Positions 9,399 to 18,168 of a stretch of DNA of 20,511 nucleotides are shown here, in pieces. Numbering within the stretch: position 1 is the first letter of the stretch; each line of letters opens with the position of its first letter. Below the pieces are notes generated by a model. It was given only the letters and a program-made list of their open reading frames with translations, made no database searches and was not told the DNA's origin. The translations under genes and the position numbers were made by a program. Source of the stretch: a virus; the IMG/VR virus record IMGVR_UViG_3300043548_000220, positions 1 through 20,511 of that record; one strand, written 5' to 3'.

Positions 9399-10744
9399 TG
9401 CCAGTTCTTGCGGACATCTTTAGTGCTGGCAACACCATAAAGCGCCGCATGAAGGACTTTGTGGCTGATCCGGGTGCGTTTCTAGAGACCGAGGTCAATT
9501 ACCGCAACCAGAAGGCTGGAGAGTTCAACACCCTACAAGACCTAGCCACGCAGGGTGACATCAATAAGATGCGTGGGCTACCCGTCACTCAAGAGCAACA
9601 GGCCGCCGAGCTGCGGTTACGGGACATTGTTGCGGGCGCATATAACCCAGTAGGGATGACTGCGTACCACGCGTCACCATACCTATTCTCAAGGTTTGAC
9701 CCAAGAAAGATGGGGTCAGGGGAAGGCGCACAGGCTTACGGAGTCGGCGCTGGGTACACGGCAGAGGCTAGACCGGTTGCTTCTTCATATTTGCCAGCAA
9801 CATCAGAAGAAATTGCCCAAAAAATTAATGTTTTAGAACCAGAATTAGATAAGTTTAGAACTTATTTACGGGTTGCTAAAAAAACGAATAGTCCAGACGT
9901 AAAAGTTCTTTCTGAAAAAGTAAATGAGCTAAAAACTCAAATAGATCAAACAAAAAAATCTGCGGGTTATTTGTATAAAGGGGACATCCCAGACGAAATC
10001 ATCCCCAAGTTCTTGGACTACGATGCTCCCCTAAAAGACCAATCCCCAGAAGTTCAGGCTCTTGCGAAAAGCCTAGGAATGGATCTAGAGGATCTAGGTG
10101 GAGACTTACTAGGTAAGGTAGGAAAGACAGTCAAGGGAACCTTGCAAATGCAGGGTGCGGGCATCAAAGGGATTAGATACTTAGACCAAGGCAGTCGCGG
10201 AAAAGGCAAGGGAACATCAAACTTTATCCCCTTTAGCCCAGATGACTTCAAGATCCAAGAGATCAACGATGAACCCTTAGAAGCATGGCTCAAGTCAGGC
10301 AGACTAAAGGTAGACCAACCACAACTTACCGAACAAGACTTTGTGAAGCTGGCTGAAAGCGGTCAGATCCGCATGGCAAAGAATAAAGAACAGGAACTAA
10401 ACGACCTATTGACCGGCAAGGCAAAGTTTGCCGAAGTATTGATGACTACTGCGAAACCAGAGATCAAAGAATTGGTAAACCAGCTAAAGGGTCAGGGCTA
10501 CCAGCTTACGACCAAGCGCCAAGGCCCGGACACCATGACTTACATCTACAAGAACGAGGAAGATGTCAGGCCAATCTTTGAAGCTAAGAACCCTGCGGAG
10601 TACGGTAAGGCTTATGGATACTCAGACGCTGACATAGCTCGCTTCTACATGGAACGAGGATTAGGACACCAAAAGTATCTCAAAGACACAGAGATGGCTT
10701 CTCCCGAACTAGACCCGCTGATGCAGTTCTTAGGACAGAAATAG
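9398..10744 (+). CDS. 448-residue protein with polyvalent ADP-ribosyltransferase-like domain
   Basis: The central domain has MTAYHASPYLFSRFDPRKMG (His91), GEGAQAYGVGAGYTAEA at 109-124, LYKGDIPDEIIPKFLDYDAPL and GIKGIRYLDQGSR at 256-267 then NFIPFSPDD. From memory this series is that of ART-PolyVal-like domains carried on large phage 'polyvalent' proteins, related to ADP-ribosyltransferases that move ADP-ribose from NAD to a target. A full catalytic H-Y-E set cannot be confirmed by eye. Residues about 128-193 are coiled-coil-like and coded by markedly AT-rich DNA, unlike the flanks. The C-terminus (about 300-448) is a helical domain. The ATG at 9398 overlaps the previous TAA (TAATG). It may be injected or packaged; that is inferred. 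Confidence 0.72.
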   Translation: MPVLADIFSAGNTIKRRMKDFVADPGAFLETEVNYRNQKAGEFNTLQDLATQGDINKMRGLPVTQEQQAAELRLRDIVAGAYNPVGMTAYHASPYLFSRFDPRKMGSGEGAQAYGVGAGYTAEARPVASSYLPATSEEIAQKINVLEPELDKFRTYLRVAKKTNSPDVKVLSEKVNELKTQIDQTKKSAGYLYKGDIPDEIIPKFLDYDAPLKDQSPEVQALAKSLGMDLEDLGGDLLGKVGKTVKGTLQMQGAGIKGIRYLDQGSRGKGKGTSNFIPFSPDDFKIQEINDEPLEAWLKSGRLKVDQPQLTEQDFVKLAESGQIRMAKNKEQELNDLLTGKAKFAEVLMTTAKPEIKELVNQLKGQGYQLTTKRQGPDTMTYIYKNEEDVRPIFEAKNPAEYGKAYGYSDADIARFYMERGLGHQKYLKDTEMASPELDPLMQFLGQK

Positions 10745-10745
10745 G

Positions 10746-10774
10746 TTGCAATCTAAACGAGAATAGTTTACATT
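10746..10774 (+). promoter_or_regulatory. Promoter before the terminase genes
   Basis: TTGCAA (10746-10751), 17-nt spacer, TACATT (10769-10774). ATAGTT directly before the -10 matches the AACAGTT element of other sites in the same register. It lies in a 71-bp gap before the small terminase gene and starts the packaging/head operon. Confidence 0.55.
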
Positions 10775-10815
10775 TCCAATTCCGTGTCAGGAACTTATAG
10801 ATTGAGTTAATCAAT

Positions 10816-11094
10816 ATGGCCGCACCGATAGGTAATACAAATGCTGTAAAGGGGAAGATGTTCCATGATGCTTTGCGTAAAGCGTTGGTACAGAACCCTC
10901 AGAGACTACCCAAGATAGTAGAAACGCTCTTGACTGCGGCTGAGATTGGAGAGGCTTGGGCTGTCAAGGAAGTCATAGACCGCTTAGACGGCAAGGCGAT
11001 CCAGATTAACCAGATGGAGAACGCTGACGGCTCACCGATACTGAACGCCATTCAGGTCACGTTCATTAAACCGCCAGAAACCATAGATGTCTGA
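10816..11094 (+). CDS. Terminase small subunit-like protein
   Basis: A 92-residue protein beginning MAAPIGNTNAVKGKMFHDALRKAL and continuing RLPKIVETLLTAAEIGEAWAVKEVIDRLDGKA, a layout typical of short phage small terminase proteins, which bind packaging sites and regulate the large subunit. The C-terminal tail is a beta-like segment (ILNAIQVTFIKPPE). It lies directly before and overlaps the large subunit by 8 nt, which supports the call. The ATG has no strong Shine-Dalgarno. Confidence 0.75.
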   Translation: MAAPIGNTNAVKGKMFHDALRKALVQNPQRLPKIVETLLTAAEIGEAWAVKEVIDRLDGKAIQINQMENADGSPILNAIQVTFIKPPETIDV

Positions 11095-12373
11095 CCGCGA
11101 GCTGCTGGAACAGGCGGTAGCCAAGGCAGAGTTCCCGGTAAAACTTGCGTGCCTATTTGAGGCCAAGCGGTACAAGGTTCTCTACGGAGGCCGAGGTGGA
11201 GCAAAGTCTTGGGGGGTAGCCAGAGCCCTACTGATCAAGGGAGCCAAAGACCCCCTTAGAATTCTCTGCGCCCGTGAGTTTCAGGTCTCAATTAAGGACT
11301 CAGTCCATAAGCTCCTAGCCGACCAGATTGAAGCTCTAGGTCTGGCTGAGTTCTACGAAGTCACGAACACCTCGATCAAGGGCAAGAACGGAACCGAGTT
11401 CTTCTTTGCGGGGCTCAAGAACAACATCATGTCTATCAAGTCCTTTGAGGGCGTAGACATCTGCTGGTGCGAGGAAGCCCAGACCATCTCCAAGACTAGC
11501 TGGAACGTCCTGATCCCAACCATCCGTAGGGATAACTCAGAGATATGGGTCACTTTTAACCCGGAGCTAGAGACTGACGAAACCTACCAGCGTTTTGTGA
11601 TCAGCCCGCCTGAAAACGCGATAGTCCAGAAGATTACATGGCGAGATAACCCGTGGTTCCCCCAGACCCTGCGGGAGGAAAAGGAGAACCTAGAGATCCA
11701 CGACCACAACGCCTACCTAAACGTCTGGGAAGGCTTATGCAGACGGACAGTAGACGGCGCTGTTTTTGCCCAAGAGATGAACATGGCAGAAATGGACGGT
11801 CGGATCACCAAAGTTCCCTACGATGCTATCAAGCCCGTCCACGCGGTATTTGACTTGGGTTGGGCAGACAACACGGCCATCTGGTTTGTACAGTTCATAG
11901 GCTTTGAGATCCGGTTGATCCGATACTTGGAGGACAACCAAAAGACCATGAGCTACTACTTGGCCCAGCTTCAGTCTTTGGGCTACGTTTACGACACCAT
12001 CTGGTTACCCCATGACGCGGAGAACACGACCTTGGCGGCTGCCGGTCGGTCGATTGCGGACATAGTCAGGGGAGCAAACTATAAGGTTCAGATCCTACCG
12101 AGAGTGCCGGTCACGGACTCAATTAACGCGGCCCGCACGATTTTCCAGAAGTGTTACTTTGATAAAGAAAATTGCTATCAGGGGCTACAATGTCTGAGGC
12201 ACTATCGGTATGATGTTGATCCAGATACGAAACAGTTCTCGAAATCGCCTCTGCATGACATCTATTCGCATGGTGCGGATGCGTTTCGGTACATTGGATT
12301 GGTGGTAAACGAACCCCGGAAGGCAGGGCCAAAGAAGCCGGTCTACCAAATTCCGGGCTCATGGATGGGCTAA
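11087..12373 (+). CDS. terL: Terminase large subunit (PBSX-type)
   Basis: A 428-residue DNA-packaging motor. The ATPase has Walker A GGRGGAKS at 34-41, Walker B VDICWCEEA at about 123-131 with Glu129 or Glu130 catalytic, and coupling motif TFNPE at 156-160. The C-terminal nuclease has FDLGWADNTA (Asp256), LPHDAEN (Asp310) and HDIYSHGADAFRY (Asp398), the three acidic metal ligands of the RNase H-like fold. Normal length for a Terminase_3/PBSX-like large subunit. The ATG at 11087 overlaps the small subunit gene. High confidence. Confidence 0.95.
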   Translation: MSDRELLEQAVAKAEFPVKLACLFEAKRYKVLYGGRGGAKSWGVARALLIKGAKDPLRILCAREFQVSIKDSVHKLLADQIEALGLAEFYEVTNTSIKGKNGTEFFFAGLKNNIMSIKSFEGVDICWCEEAQTISKTSWNVLIPTIRRDNSEIWVTFNPELETDETYQRFVISPPENAIVQKITWRDNPWFPQTLREEKENLEIHDHNAYLNVWEGLCRRTVDGAVFAQEMNMAEMDGRITKVPYDAIKPVHAVFDLGWADNTAIWFVQFIGFEIRLIRYLEDNQKTMSYYLAQLQSLGYVYDTIWLPHDAENTTLAAAGRSIADIVRGANYKVQILPRVPVTDSINAARTIFQKCYFDKENCYQGLQCLRHYRYDVDPDTKQFSKSPLHDIYSHGADAFRYIGLVVNEPRKAGPKKPVYQIPGSWMG

Positions 12374-12376
12374 AAC

Positions 12377-14536
12377 ATGGCAAAAGTAGACGTTCCGAGT
12401 GCTATCCCTGCGGATTCCCGCATACAGGAAGCCATAGACTTTCTTAAATTTTCTAATGAGGCCGACACCGAGAATCGGCAAAAGGGTCTCGATGACCTGA
12501 AGTTTTCCTCTGGTGACCAATGGCCCATCGAGGTTCAAAACTCCCGACACCTTGAAGCCAGACCGTGCCTGACCATCAATAAGCTAGACGCTTACGTCAG
12601 ACAGATAGTCAACCAGATGCGTCAGTCCCGCCCCCGGATGCGGGCTCACTCCATGAACTCCGAGGCCAACGCAAAGGTTGCGGATGTCATCACCGGGATA
12701 TTCAAGCACATAGAAGTCAACTCAGACGCAGACACGGCCTACGATACCGCCGGTGAGTACGCGGTGCGGATTGGCTGGGGCTACTGGCGGGTCATTACTG
12801 ACTACGTCCGTGAGGATTCCTTTGATCAGGAAATCTACATCCGTCCTATCGACAACCCTTTCTCAGTCTACTTTGACCCCAATTCCATCCAGCCTGACGG
12901 TTCAGACGCTGAGAAGGTCTTGATCACTACCTTGATGTCTAAGGATGACTTCAAGATTCAGTACCCCGGAGCCGATGACGGCGGTGACTTTAACCAGCGC
13001 GGAACGGGTGACTTTGACCCCGATTGGGTACAGAAAGAGGACATCCGGGTTGCCGAGTATTTTTACGTTGAACGCAAAAAGACCAAGTTACTGCTCCTAT
13101 CTGACGGGACAAAGGTTTACAAGGACGAGGCCCCAAGCCCTGAGATCCTAGCTGCGGCAGGGATTATGGTGGTGGGCGAGCGCGAGACCATGCGTAAGCA
13201 GATCAAGTGGTGCAAGCTCACAGGACTTGAGATCCTTGAGGAGCGCGATTGGTCAGGGCGCTACATTCCCGTGGTTCCGGTCTACGGTCAGCAACTTACG
13301 GTTGAGGACAAGCGCAAGAAGTACGGCTTAGTGCGGAACGCCAAGGACGCGCAACGTATGTACAATTATTGGCAGACCAGCTTGACCGAGAGCATAGCTC
13401 TGGCTCCCAAGGCCAAGTGGCTCTTAGCTGAAGGTCAGGACGAAGGCCATGAGAACGAGTGGGCGCAAGCCAACATCAAGTCCATGCCGGTCTTGCGCTA
13501 CAAGCAAACTGACATCAATGGCAAGGAAGCCCCAGCCCCACAGCGTCTCCAGCCAGAGCCGCCGCCCGCTGGGGTTATTGCGGCCGCGATGTCTATCGAT
13601 AAGGACTTACAGTCAGTAGTCGGTATCTTTGATCCGTCCCAATTGCCCCAAGGCAATATGTCTGGCAAGGCTCTACGCGGTCAGCAGATGCAACAGGACA
13701 TGACCAATTTCCACTACTACGACAACCTTGTGCGGTCTATGAAGCACACGGGTCGGATCATCCTAGACTTGATCCCCAAGATTTACGACCGGGAGCGTGT
13801 ACTGCGGATTATTGGCTACGATGGGCAACCTGAGATGGTTACCCTGAACCAACGGACTCAAGACGAGATGGGCGTGGAAAAGGTTCTTAATGACGTGACT
13901 GTGGGTGAATACGATGTCTATATGGACACCGGCCCCGGCTACCAGAGCAAGCGTCAGGAAGCTGTCGAGGCCATGATGCCCATGATCTCTACTAATCAGG
14001 AACTCTTTAACCTTGCGGGTGACTTGGTGTTCCGCAACATGGACTTTCCGGGGGCCGAGGTCATTGCAGACCGTCTGGCGGCGAACAACCCGCTGGCCCA
14101 GATTGACGAGAAGTCCGAGATCCCACCCCAGATCCAAATGCAGCTCATGCAAGCCCAAAAGCAGATTGCCGATATGCAACAGATGATTGCGGCTATGGAG
14201 CTTGAGAAGCAGTACCGAAGTGACGTTGAGATGATGAAACAAGAGGGCGAGACCAAGCGCAAGCTCATGGATGTCACCTCGCGGGCGTACAACACCGACA
14301 CCATCAACGAGGCCAAGGTCAACCAGCAGATTATGAACTCTCAGGCCAATCAGAATAAGGCCGAGCTTGACGCGGTAACCAAGATGCTCTTGAAGCGGAT
14401 GGACATTGGCGAGCTACGTCAGGTCATAGCCGAGAAGGATGCGGAACAGGCTCAAGTAGCCGCGTTTGCGGAAGCTGAAGTCAATCAGTCATCGAACCCG
14501 TTTCTACAACAGGAACAACAAATAGCAAATAGTTGA
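12377..14536 (+). CDS. P22-like portal protein
   Basis: A 719-residue protein, matching P22 portal size (about 725). It has an N-terminal acidic/helical start, RQIVNQMRQSRPRM and DTAGEYAVRIGWGYWRV in the typical portal core, NPFSVYFDPNS, and a long Gln-rich helical barrel-like C-terminal part (IQMQLMQAQKQIADMQQM) near 575-610. It forms the ring through which DNA is packaged and released. The downstream scaffold and coat genes fit P22-like order. A promoter for the next genes begins within its last codons. Confidence 0.9.
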   Translation: MAKVDVPSAIPADSRIQEAIDFLKFSNEADTENRQKGLDDLKFSSGDQWPIEVQNSRHLEARPCLTINKLDAYVRQIVNQMRQSRPRMRAHSMNSEANAKVADVITGIFKHIEVNSDADTAYDTAGEYAVRIGWGYWRVITDYVREDSFDQEIYIRPIDNPFSVYFDPNSIQPDGSDAEKVLITTLMSKDDFKIQYPGADDGGDFNQRGTGDFDPDWVQKEDIRVAEYFYVERKKTKLLLLSDGTKVYKDEAPSPEILAAAGIMVVGERETMRKQIKWCKLTGLEILEERDWSGRYIPVVPVYGQQLTVEDKRKKYGLVRNAKDAQRMYNYWQTSLTESIALAPKAKWLLAEGQDEGHENEWAQANIKSMPVLRYKQTDINGKEAPAPQRLQPEPPPAGVIAAAMSIDKDLQSVVGIFDPSQLPQGNMSGKALRGQQMQQDMTNFHYYDNLVRSMKHTGRIILDLIPKIYDRERVLRIIGYDGQPEMVTLNQRTQDEMGVEKVLNDVTVGEYDVYMDTGPGYQSKRQEAVEAMMPMISTNQELFNLAGDLVFRNMDFPGAEVIADRLAANNPLAQIDEKSEIPPQIQMQLMQAQKQIADMQQMIAAMELEKQYRSDVEMMKQEGETKRKLMDVTSRAYNTDTINEAKVNQQIMNSQANQNKAELDAVTKMLLKRMDIGELRQVIAEKDAEQAQVAAFAEAEVNQSSNPFLQQEQQIANS

Positions 14537-14561
14537 CAACTATTGGGAAACAGTTTGTAAT
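14533..14561 (+). promoter_or_regulatory. Sigma70-type promoter for the scaffold and coat genes
   Basis: TTGACA (14533-14538; perfect -35), 17-nt spacer, TGTAAT (14556-14561; 5 of 6). AAACAGTT lies directly before the -10. It starts at the very end of the portal gene and gives a short leader to the ATG at 14610, with GGAG upstream. The best promoter in the window. Confidence 0.75.
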
Positions 14562-14609
14562 ACGAATTACCTACCAATGGGTTCATTGGGTTTATTCTTG
14601 GAGTAATCC

Positions 14610-15527
14610 ATGTCTGAAGCAGCACAAGAGGCCCGGAAACAGGCTTCAACAGTTGTAACGAGTGAGAATTTAGCTGAGTTTTCGTTAGCAAAATTAGGTT
14701 TAGCGTCAGATGGAACTCCCATTGAGGCCGCACCAGCGGAGCCGGTGGTTGAGACCGAGGCGAGTGAACCAAGCGAAACCGAGGCTGCGACAGGTGAAAA
14801 GAAGCAAAACCCAAAACTTGAGAAGCGGTTTTCAGAACTGACTAAGCAGCGTGAAGCGGCCCGCCAAGAAGCGGAACGTGAGCGCCAAGCCCGTCAAGAA
14901 CTGGAGAATCGGATTAAGGAACTGGAGACTAAGGCTAACCCTGCGAAAGCAGCACCGGCAGATCCAGACCCTAAACCCGATCCAAGCCAGTTTAATGATG
15001 CGCTGGAATATGCTGAAGCTCTGGCTGAGTGGACTACTGACAAGCGGTTGCGGGAGCGCGATGAACAAGAAATGTCTCGCAAGGCGCAAGAAGAACAGAG
15101 CCGTAAACAGGTCGAGTTCCAAAAGCGCGTAGAAAGTGCGAAGGCAAATCTGCCGGACTATGAGGACACAATCGCGGCTGCTGGGGATATACCAGTTAGC
15201 GCACCGGTTGGGGAATCGATTGTTGATAGTGAGTTTGGGCCTGAAATCCTTTACTACCTAGCCGACAACCCGGACTACGCACGTTCCCTAGCGGAGAAGT
15301 CATTGACCGCGCAATTGCGTGAGATTGGGAAGTTGGAGGCAAAGTTTGAGAAAACCGCGACTCCTAGCAAAAAGGAACCTGTGGCTAAGAAATCGAACGC
15401 CCCTGCGCCGATTTCGCCTATCAAGGCAAGCAGTAGCGCCGTGGACACCGGTTTGGATTCAGACCGAGCGTTTCATGGAACCTACCAGCAATGGAAGGCT
15501 GCTCGCCTTGCGGGGAAGATTCGGTAA
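14610..15527 (+). CDS. Scaffold-like protein
   Basis: A 305-residue protein directly before the coat gene. It is charged and low in complexity: Glu/Pro/Ala-rich N-terminal linker, then a long coiled coil (FSELTKQREAARQEAERER, about 70-110), then more helices with acidic and basic clusters, ending in a basic stretch (QWKAARLAGKIR). This layout matches internal scaffolding proteins of P22-like phages (about 303 residues), whose basic C-terminal helix binds coat. Identity rests on length, composition, position and the downstream P22-like coat. Confidence 0.75.
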   Translation: MSEAAQEARKQASTVVTSENLAEFSLAKLGLASDGTPIEAAPAEPVVETEASEPSETEAATGEKKQNPKLEKRFSELTKQREAARQEAERERQARQELENRIKELETKANPAKAAPADPDPKPDPSQFNDALEYAEALAEWTTDKRLRERDEQEMSRKAQEEQSRKQVEFQKRVESAKANLPDYEDTIAAAGDIPVSAPVGESIVDSEFGPEILYYLADNPDYARSLAEKSLTAQLREIGKLEAKFEKTATPSKKEPVAKKSNAPAPISPIKASSSAVDTGLDSDRAFHGTYQQWKAARLAGKIR

Positions 15528-15560
15528 TAGGGCAACCTTAACCTTTTTGGAGAATTAAAA

Positions 15561-16808
15561 ATGGCAAATAATTTGCTAACCATCTCCATGATCACCAACG
15601 AGGCGTTGATGGTCTTGGAAAACGAACTTACGTTCACGGCCCGCGTTGACCGTTCTTATGACGAGCAATTTGCGGTTACTGGCGCTAAGATTGGTAACAC
15701 CGTAAACGTCCGCCGTCCGGGTCGTTTTATCGGTACTACTGGCCCTGCGCTTAACGTAGAGGACTTCAACGAGACATCCGTCCCCGTTACCCTCTCAACC
15801 CAGTTCCACGTTGATACCCAGTTCACCACACAGGATCTGGCTCTGTCGTTGGATATGTTCTCTGACCGCGTTCTGAAGCCCGCAATCGCTGCTATCGCCA
15901 ACAAAATGGACTTTGATGGCACGACAATGGCTACCGACAACACCGCTAACACGGTGGGAACGGCTGGAGTTGTACCCTCTGACATCGCTACGTTCTTGAC
16001 CGCACAGGCTTATCTGGACGGTGAAGGCTCACCCCGTGATGGCAAGCGTTCTTGCGTTGTTGACCCCTTTACCGGTGCGTCAATCGTTGGCTCGCTCAAA
16101 GGTCTCTTTAACCCACAAGGCACTATCTCTGGTCAGTACGAGAAGGGCATGATGGGCAAAGACACCATTGGTATGAACTGGTACATGGATCAGAACATTG
16201 TGTCGCACACATACGGTTCTTATTCGACCGCAACTCTTTCAACCAACACAACGACCTTTACCGGCTCGCTGACAACTGGTTGGGCTTCTACATCCACGAT
16301 CACAATCGCGGCTGCTACCGCTAACGCTGGCTTAAAGCAAGGCGATACCATCCAGATTGCTGGCGTATATGCAGTCAACCCACAGAACCGTCAGCCATAC
16401 GGCGGTAATGTTCTGCGTAACTTTGTCGTGACCGCTGACGTGACGATTACTTCCGGTGGCTCTGCTTCCGTAACCGTATCGCCCGCTATCATCACGGCTG
16501 GTCAGTTCCAAAACGTATCCGTTCTCGCAACATCTTCGACCGCAGTTGTTACACCGTTCAACAAGACCGGTGTTGTCAGCCCGCAGAACTTGGTGTTCCA
16601 CAAGAACGCGTTCACGTTAGCGACTGCCGACCTTGAGTTACCGGACGGTGTTCACTTTGCTGGTCGTGCAAGCGACAAGCAGTTGGGTCTCTCAATCCGC
16701 GTTGTTCGCCAATACACGATCAACAACGACTCGATCCCCACCCGCTTAGACGTTCTGTACGGTTGGGCTCCCCTCTACCCCGAACTCGCTTGCCGAGTTG
16801 CGGCTTAA
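15561..16808 (+). CDS. Major coat protein (P22-like)
   Basis: A 415-residue capsid protein of the P22 coat type (HK97 fold with an inserted domain). The N-terminus MANNLLTISMITNEALMVLE, GNTVNVRRPGRF, QFHVDTQFTTQDLALSLDMFSDRVLKPAIAAIANKMD and the C-terminal ADLELPDGVHFAGRASDKQLGLSIRVVRQY match the family. The middle (about 210-330) is Thr/Ser-rich and likely the inserted beta domain. GGAG precedes the ATG. Its codon use is C-rich and regular, as expected for an abundant protein. High confidence. Confidence 0.92.
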   Translation: MANNLLTISMITNEALMVLENELTFTARVDRSYDEQFAVTGAKIGNTVNVRRPGRFIGTTGPALNVEDFNETSVPVTLSTQFHVDTQFTTQDLALSLDMFSDRVLKPAIAAIANKMDFDGTTMATDNTANTVGTAGVVPSDIATFLTAQAYLDGEGSPRDGKRSCVVDPFTGASIVGSLKGLFNPQGTISGQYEKGMMGKDTIGMNWYMDQNIVSHTYGSYSTATLSTNTTTFTGSLTTGWASTSTITIAAATANAGLKQGDTIQIAGVYAVNPQNRQPYGGNVLRNFVVTADVTITSGGSASVTVSPAIITAGQFQNVSVLATSSTAVVTPFNKTGVVSPQNLVFHKNAFTLATADLELPDGVHFAGRASDKQLGLSIRVVRQYTINNDSIPTRLDVLYGWAPLYPELACRVAA

Positions 16809-16828
16809 TTAGGAAAGGAACCTAAATC

Positions 16829-17062
16829 ATGTCAAATCCCGGCGCAGCAAGTACCCAAACGACCAACTACCTATTTAACGGTAACGCCTCTGACGGTGTC
16901 CTATTGGGCATCGCTACTGGCAAAGTTGGTTTCTACGGCGAGACCCCAGTTGTTCAGGCATCTGCAATCACCACGATTTCAGACTCTGCAACTGGAACCG
17001 CCATCGCAACTGCGGTTAACAGCGTTATTACCGCGTTGAAGAACATTGGCATAACCGCCTAA
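16829..17062 (+). CDS. 77-residue small structural-like protein
   Basis: Starts with ATG at 16829 after AGGAAAGGAAC. Ala/Thr/Gly-rich, acidic, without charged patches: TNYLFNGNASDGVLLGIATGKVGFYGETPVVQ and a helix (ATGTAIATAVNSVITALKNIG). The last gene of the coat transcription unit, directly before a terminator. The 'KVGFYG-TPV-Q' string is common in small phage head or decoration proteins. A virion role is likely but unproven. Confidence 0.65.
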   Translation: MSNPGAASTQTTNYLFNGNASDGVLLGIATGKVGFYGETPVVQASAITTISDSATGTAIATAVNSVITALKNIGITA

Positions 17063-17080
17063 GATGTTCGTATGACCGAG

Positions 17081-17117
17081 AAGGCCACCCTCACAAGGGG
17101 TGGCTTTTTCTTTTTTT
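17081..17117 (+). terminator. Rho-independent terminator after the coat operon
   Basis: AAGGCCACCC (17081-17090) pairs with GGGTGGCTTT (17098-17107) around TCACAAG; five T, a C, then seven more T follow (17105-17117). It ends the coat transcript 64 nt after the previous stop, and the GGAG of the glycosyltransferase gene lies immediately downstream. Confidence 0.85.
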
Positions 17118-17126
17118 GGAGAATCC

Positions 17127-17849
17127 ATGAAGCACGTAATGATTGCCCTGCCGACTTACACAGGAGTAGTCCACATTGGAACCGTTCATAGCCTTATTGA
17201 TGACCTTATTGCCTTGGTTAACCGTGGTGATAGGTTTACTATTGTTGATGATGTCGGTAATTCTGCTATTGCTGATTGCCGAGGGGTAATTGCTTCCAAT
17301 TTCTATAAGTCCGACTGCGATATGTTGGTCTTTGTGGATAACGATGTCTGCTGGGAGCGCGGTGGTTTACTAAGAATCATTGATCACCCCGTGGACTTGG
17401 TGGCTGGTGTCTATCCGTATCGGGTTGACCCCCTGTCTTGGACTGTCCGTTGGGATCAGAGCAAAAAGGAACTTTGGGCAGACCCAGAGACCGGTTTGCT
17501 TGAGGTAGAGTGCGTAGCAACTGGATTTATGAAGATTTCTCGCAATTGCATAGCCAAAATGATTGAAGCCCACCCAAGCACTTGGGTACATGAAAAGGCT
17601 GTTGATGGCGAGTTTTGGCCTTTATTTGAGCCCCACCTAGATGTCCGCAAAAAACACCGATATGGCGAGGATTATTCGTTCTGTATGAGGTGGCGAGAGC
17701 TAGGGGAAAAGGTATGGATAGACCCAGAAATCGGAATGGGTCATACCGGCCTAAAAGTTTTTGAAGGACATATTGGAAACTGGCTGAAAAGTAGGATAAT
17801 TCCACAACCAACATCTGAGGTGACCCATGAACCAAATCAAAATTCTTAG
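17127..17849 (+). CDS. GT-A family glycosyltransferase-like protein
   Basis: A 240-residue GT-A-like protein. The ATG at 17127 with GGAG is chosen over a start at 17100 that lies in the terminator. ALPTYTG (7-13) begins the nucleotide-binding fold, MLVFVDNDVCW carries the DxD-like Asp71-Asn72-Asp73 metal site, and GEDYSFCMRWRELGEKVWIDPEIGMGHTG supplies the acidic acceptor-side motif and the HTG end. It could modify virion sugars or host surface or DNA. Located between head and fibre-like genes, unusual for a modification enzyme. Substrate unknown. Confidence 0.82.
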   Translation: MKHVMIALPTYTGVVHIGTVHSLIDDLIALVNRGDRFTIVDDVGNSAIADCRGVIASNFYKSDCDMLVFVDNDVCWERGGLLRIIDHPVDLVAGVYPYRVDPLSWTVRWDQSKKELWADPETGLLEVECVATGFMKISRNCIAKMIEAHPSTWVHEKAVDGEFWPLFEPHLDVRKKHRYGEDYSFCMRWRELGEKVWIDPEIGMGHTGLKVFEGHIGNWLKSRIIPQPTSEVTHEPNQNS

Positions 17850-18159
17850 CCCAACCTTTGCGTTGGATCTCACAACTGCGGCATCGTCTGCCCTACAAAT
17901 CGTTCCCAACACCCCAACCCGCGCCTACCGCGTGGCTCTCTTGAACACCGGGACGGGCAAGGCTGGCGTGACCTTTGGCACAAGCTCAACGAACATGGAC
18001 ACTCCCGCGATTGCGGCCACGGGTGGCTCTGGGGCGCTAGTTCTACCCGGAAACATGATTTACCCAATGATTGTTGATTGCGGAGCCCCGGATCTGTACA
18101 TCAAGGCTATCTCATCAGGAACCAACACTCTGTACATTACGTTGGTGGCTACCGAATAA
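17827..18159 (+). CDS. 110-residue hypothetical structural-like protein
   Basis: The ATG at 17827 overlaps the glycosyltransferase gene by 23 nt. It is beta-rich and Ala/Thr/Gly-rich with alternating hydrophobics (RAYRVALLNTGTGKAGVTFG, LVLPGNMIYPMIVDCG, LYIKAISSGTNTLYITLVATE), typical of a small all-beta virion protein. No named family; a decoration, collar or head-fibre protein is possible from context. Confidence 0.65.
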   Translation: MNQIKILSPTFALDLTTAASSALQIVPNTPTRAYRVALLNTGTGKAGVTFGTSSTNMDTPAIAATGGSGALVLPGNMIYPMIVDCGAPDLYIKAISSGTNTLYITLVATE

Positions 18160-18168
18160 GGATTCACC

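Noticed and set aside
13763-14242. 159-codon minus ORF inside the portal gene
   Set aside because: His/Leu-rich shadow of the portal codons with no start signal or operon.
17100-17126. Nine-residue N-terminal extension of the glycosyltransferase
   Set aside because: It would start within the terminator stem; the ATG at 17127 has GGAG upstream.
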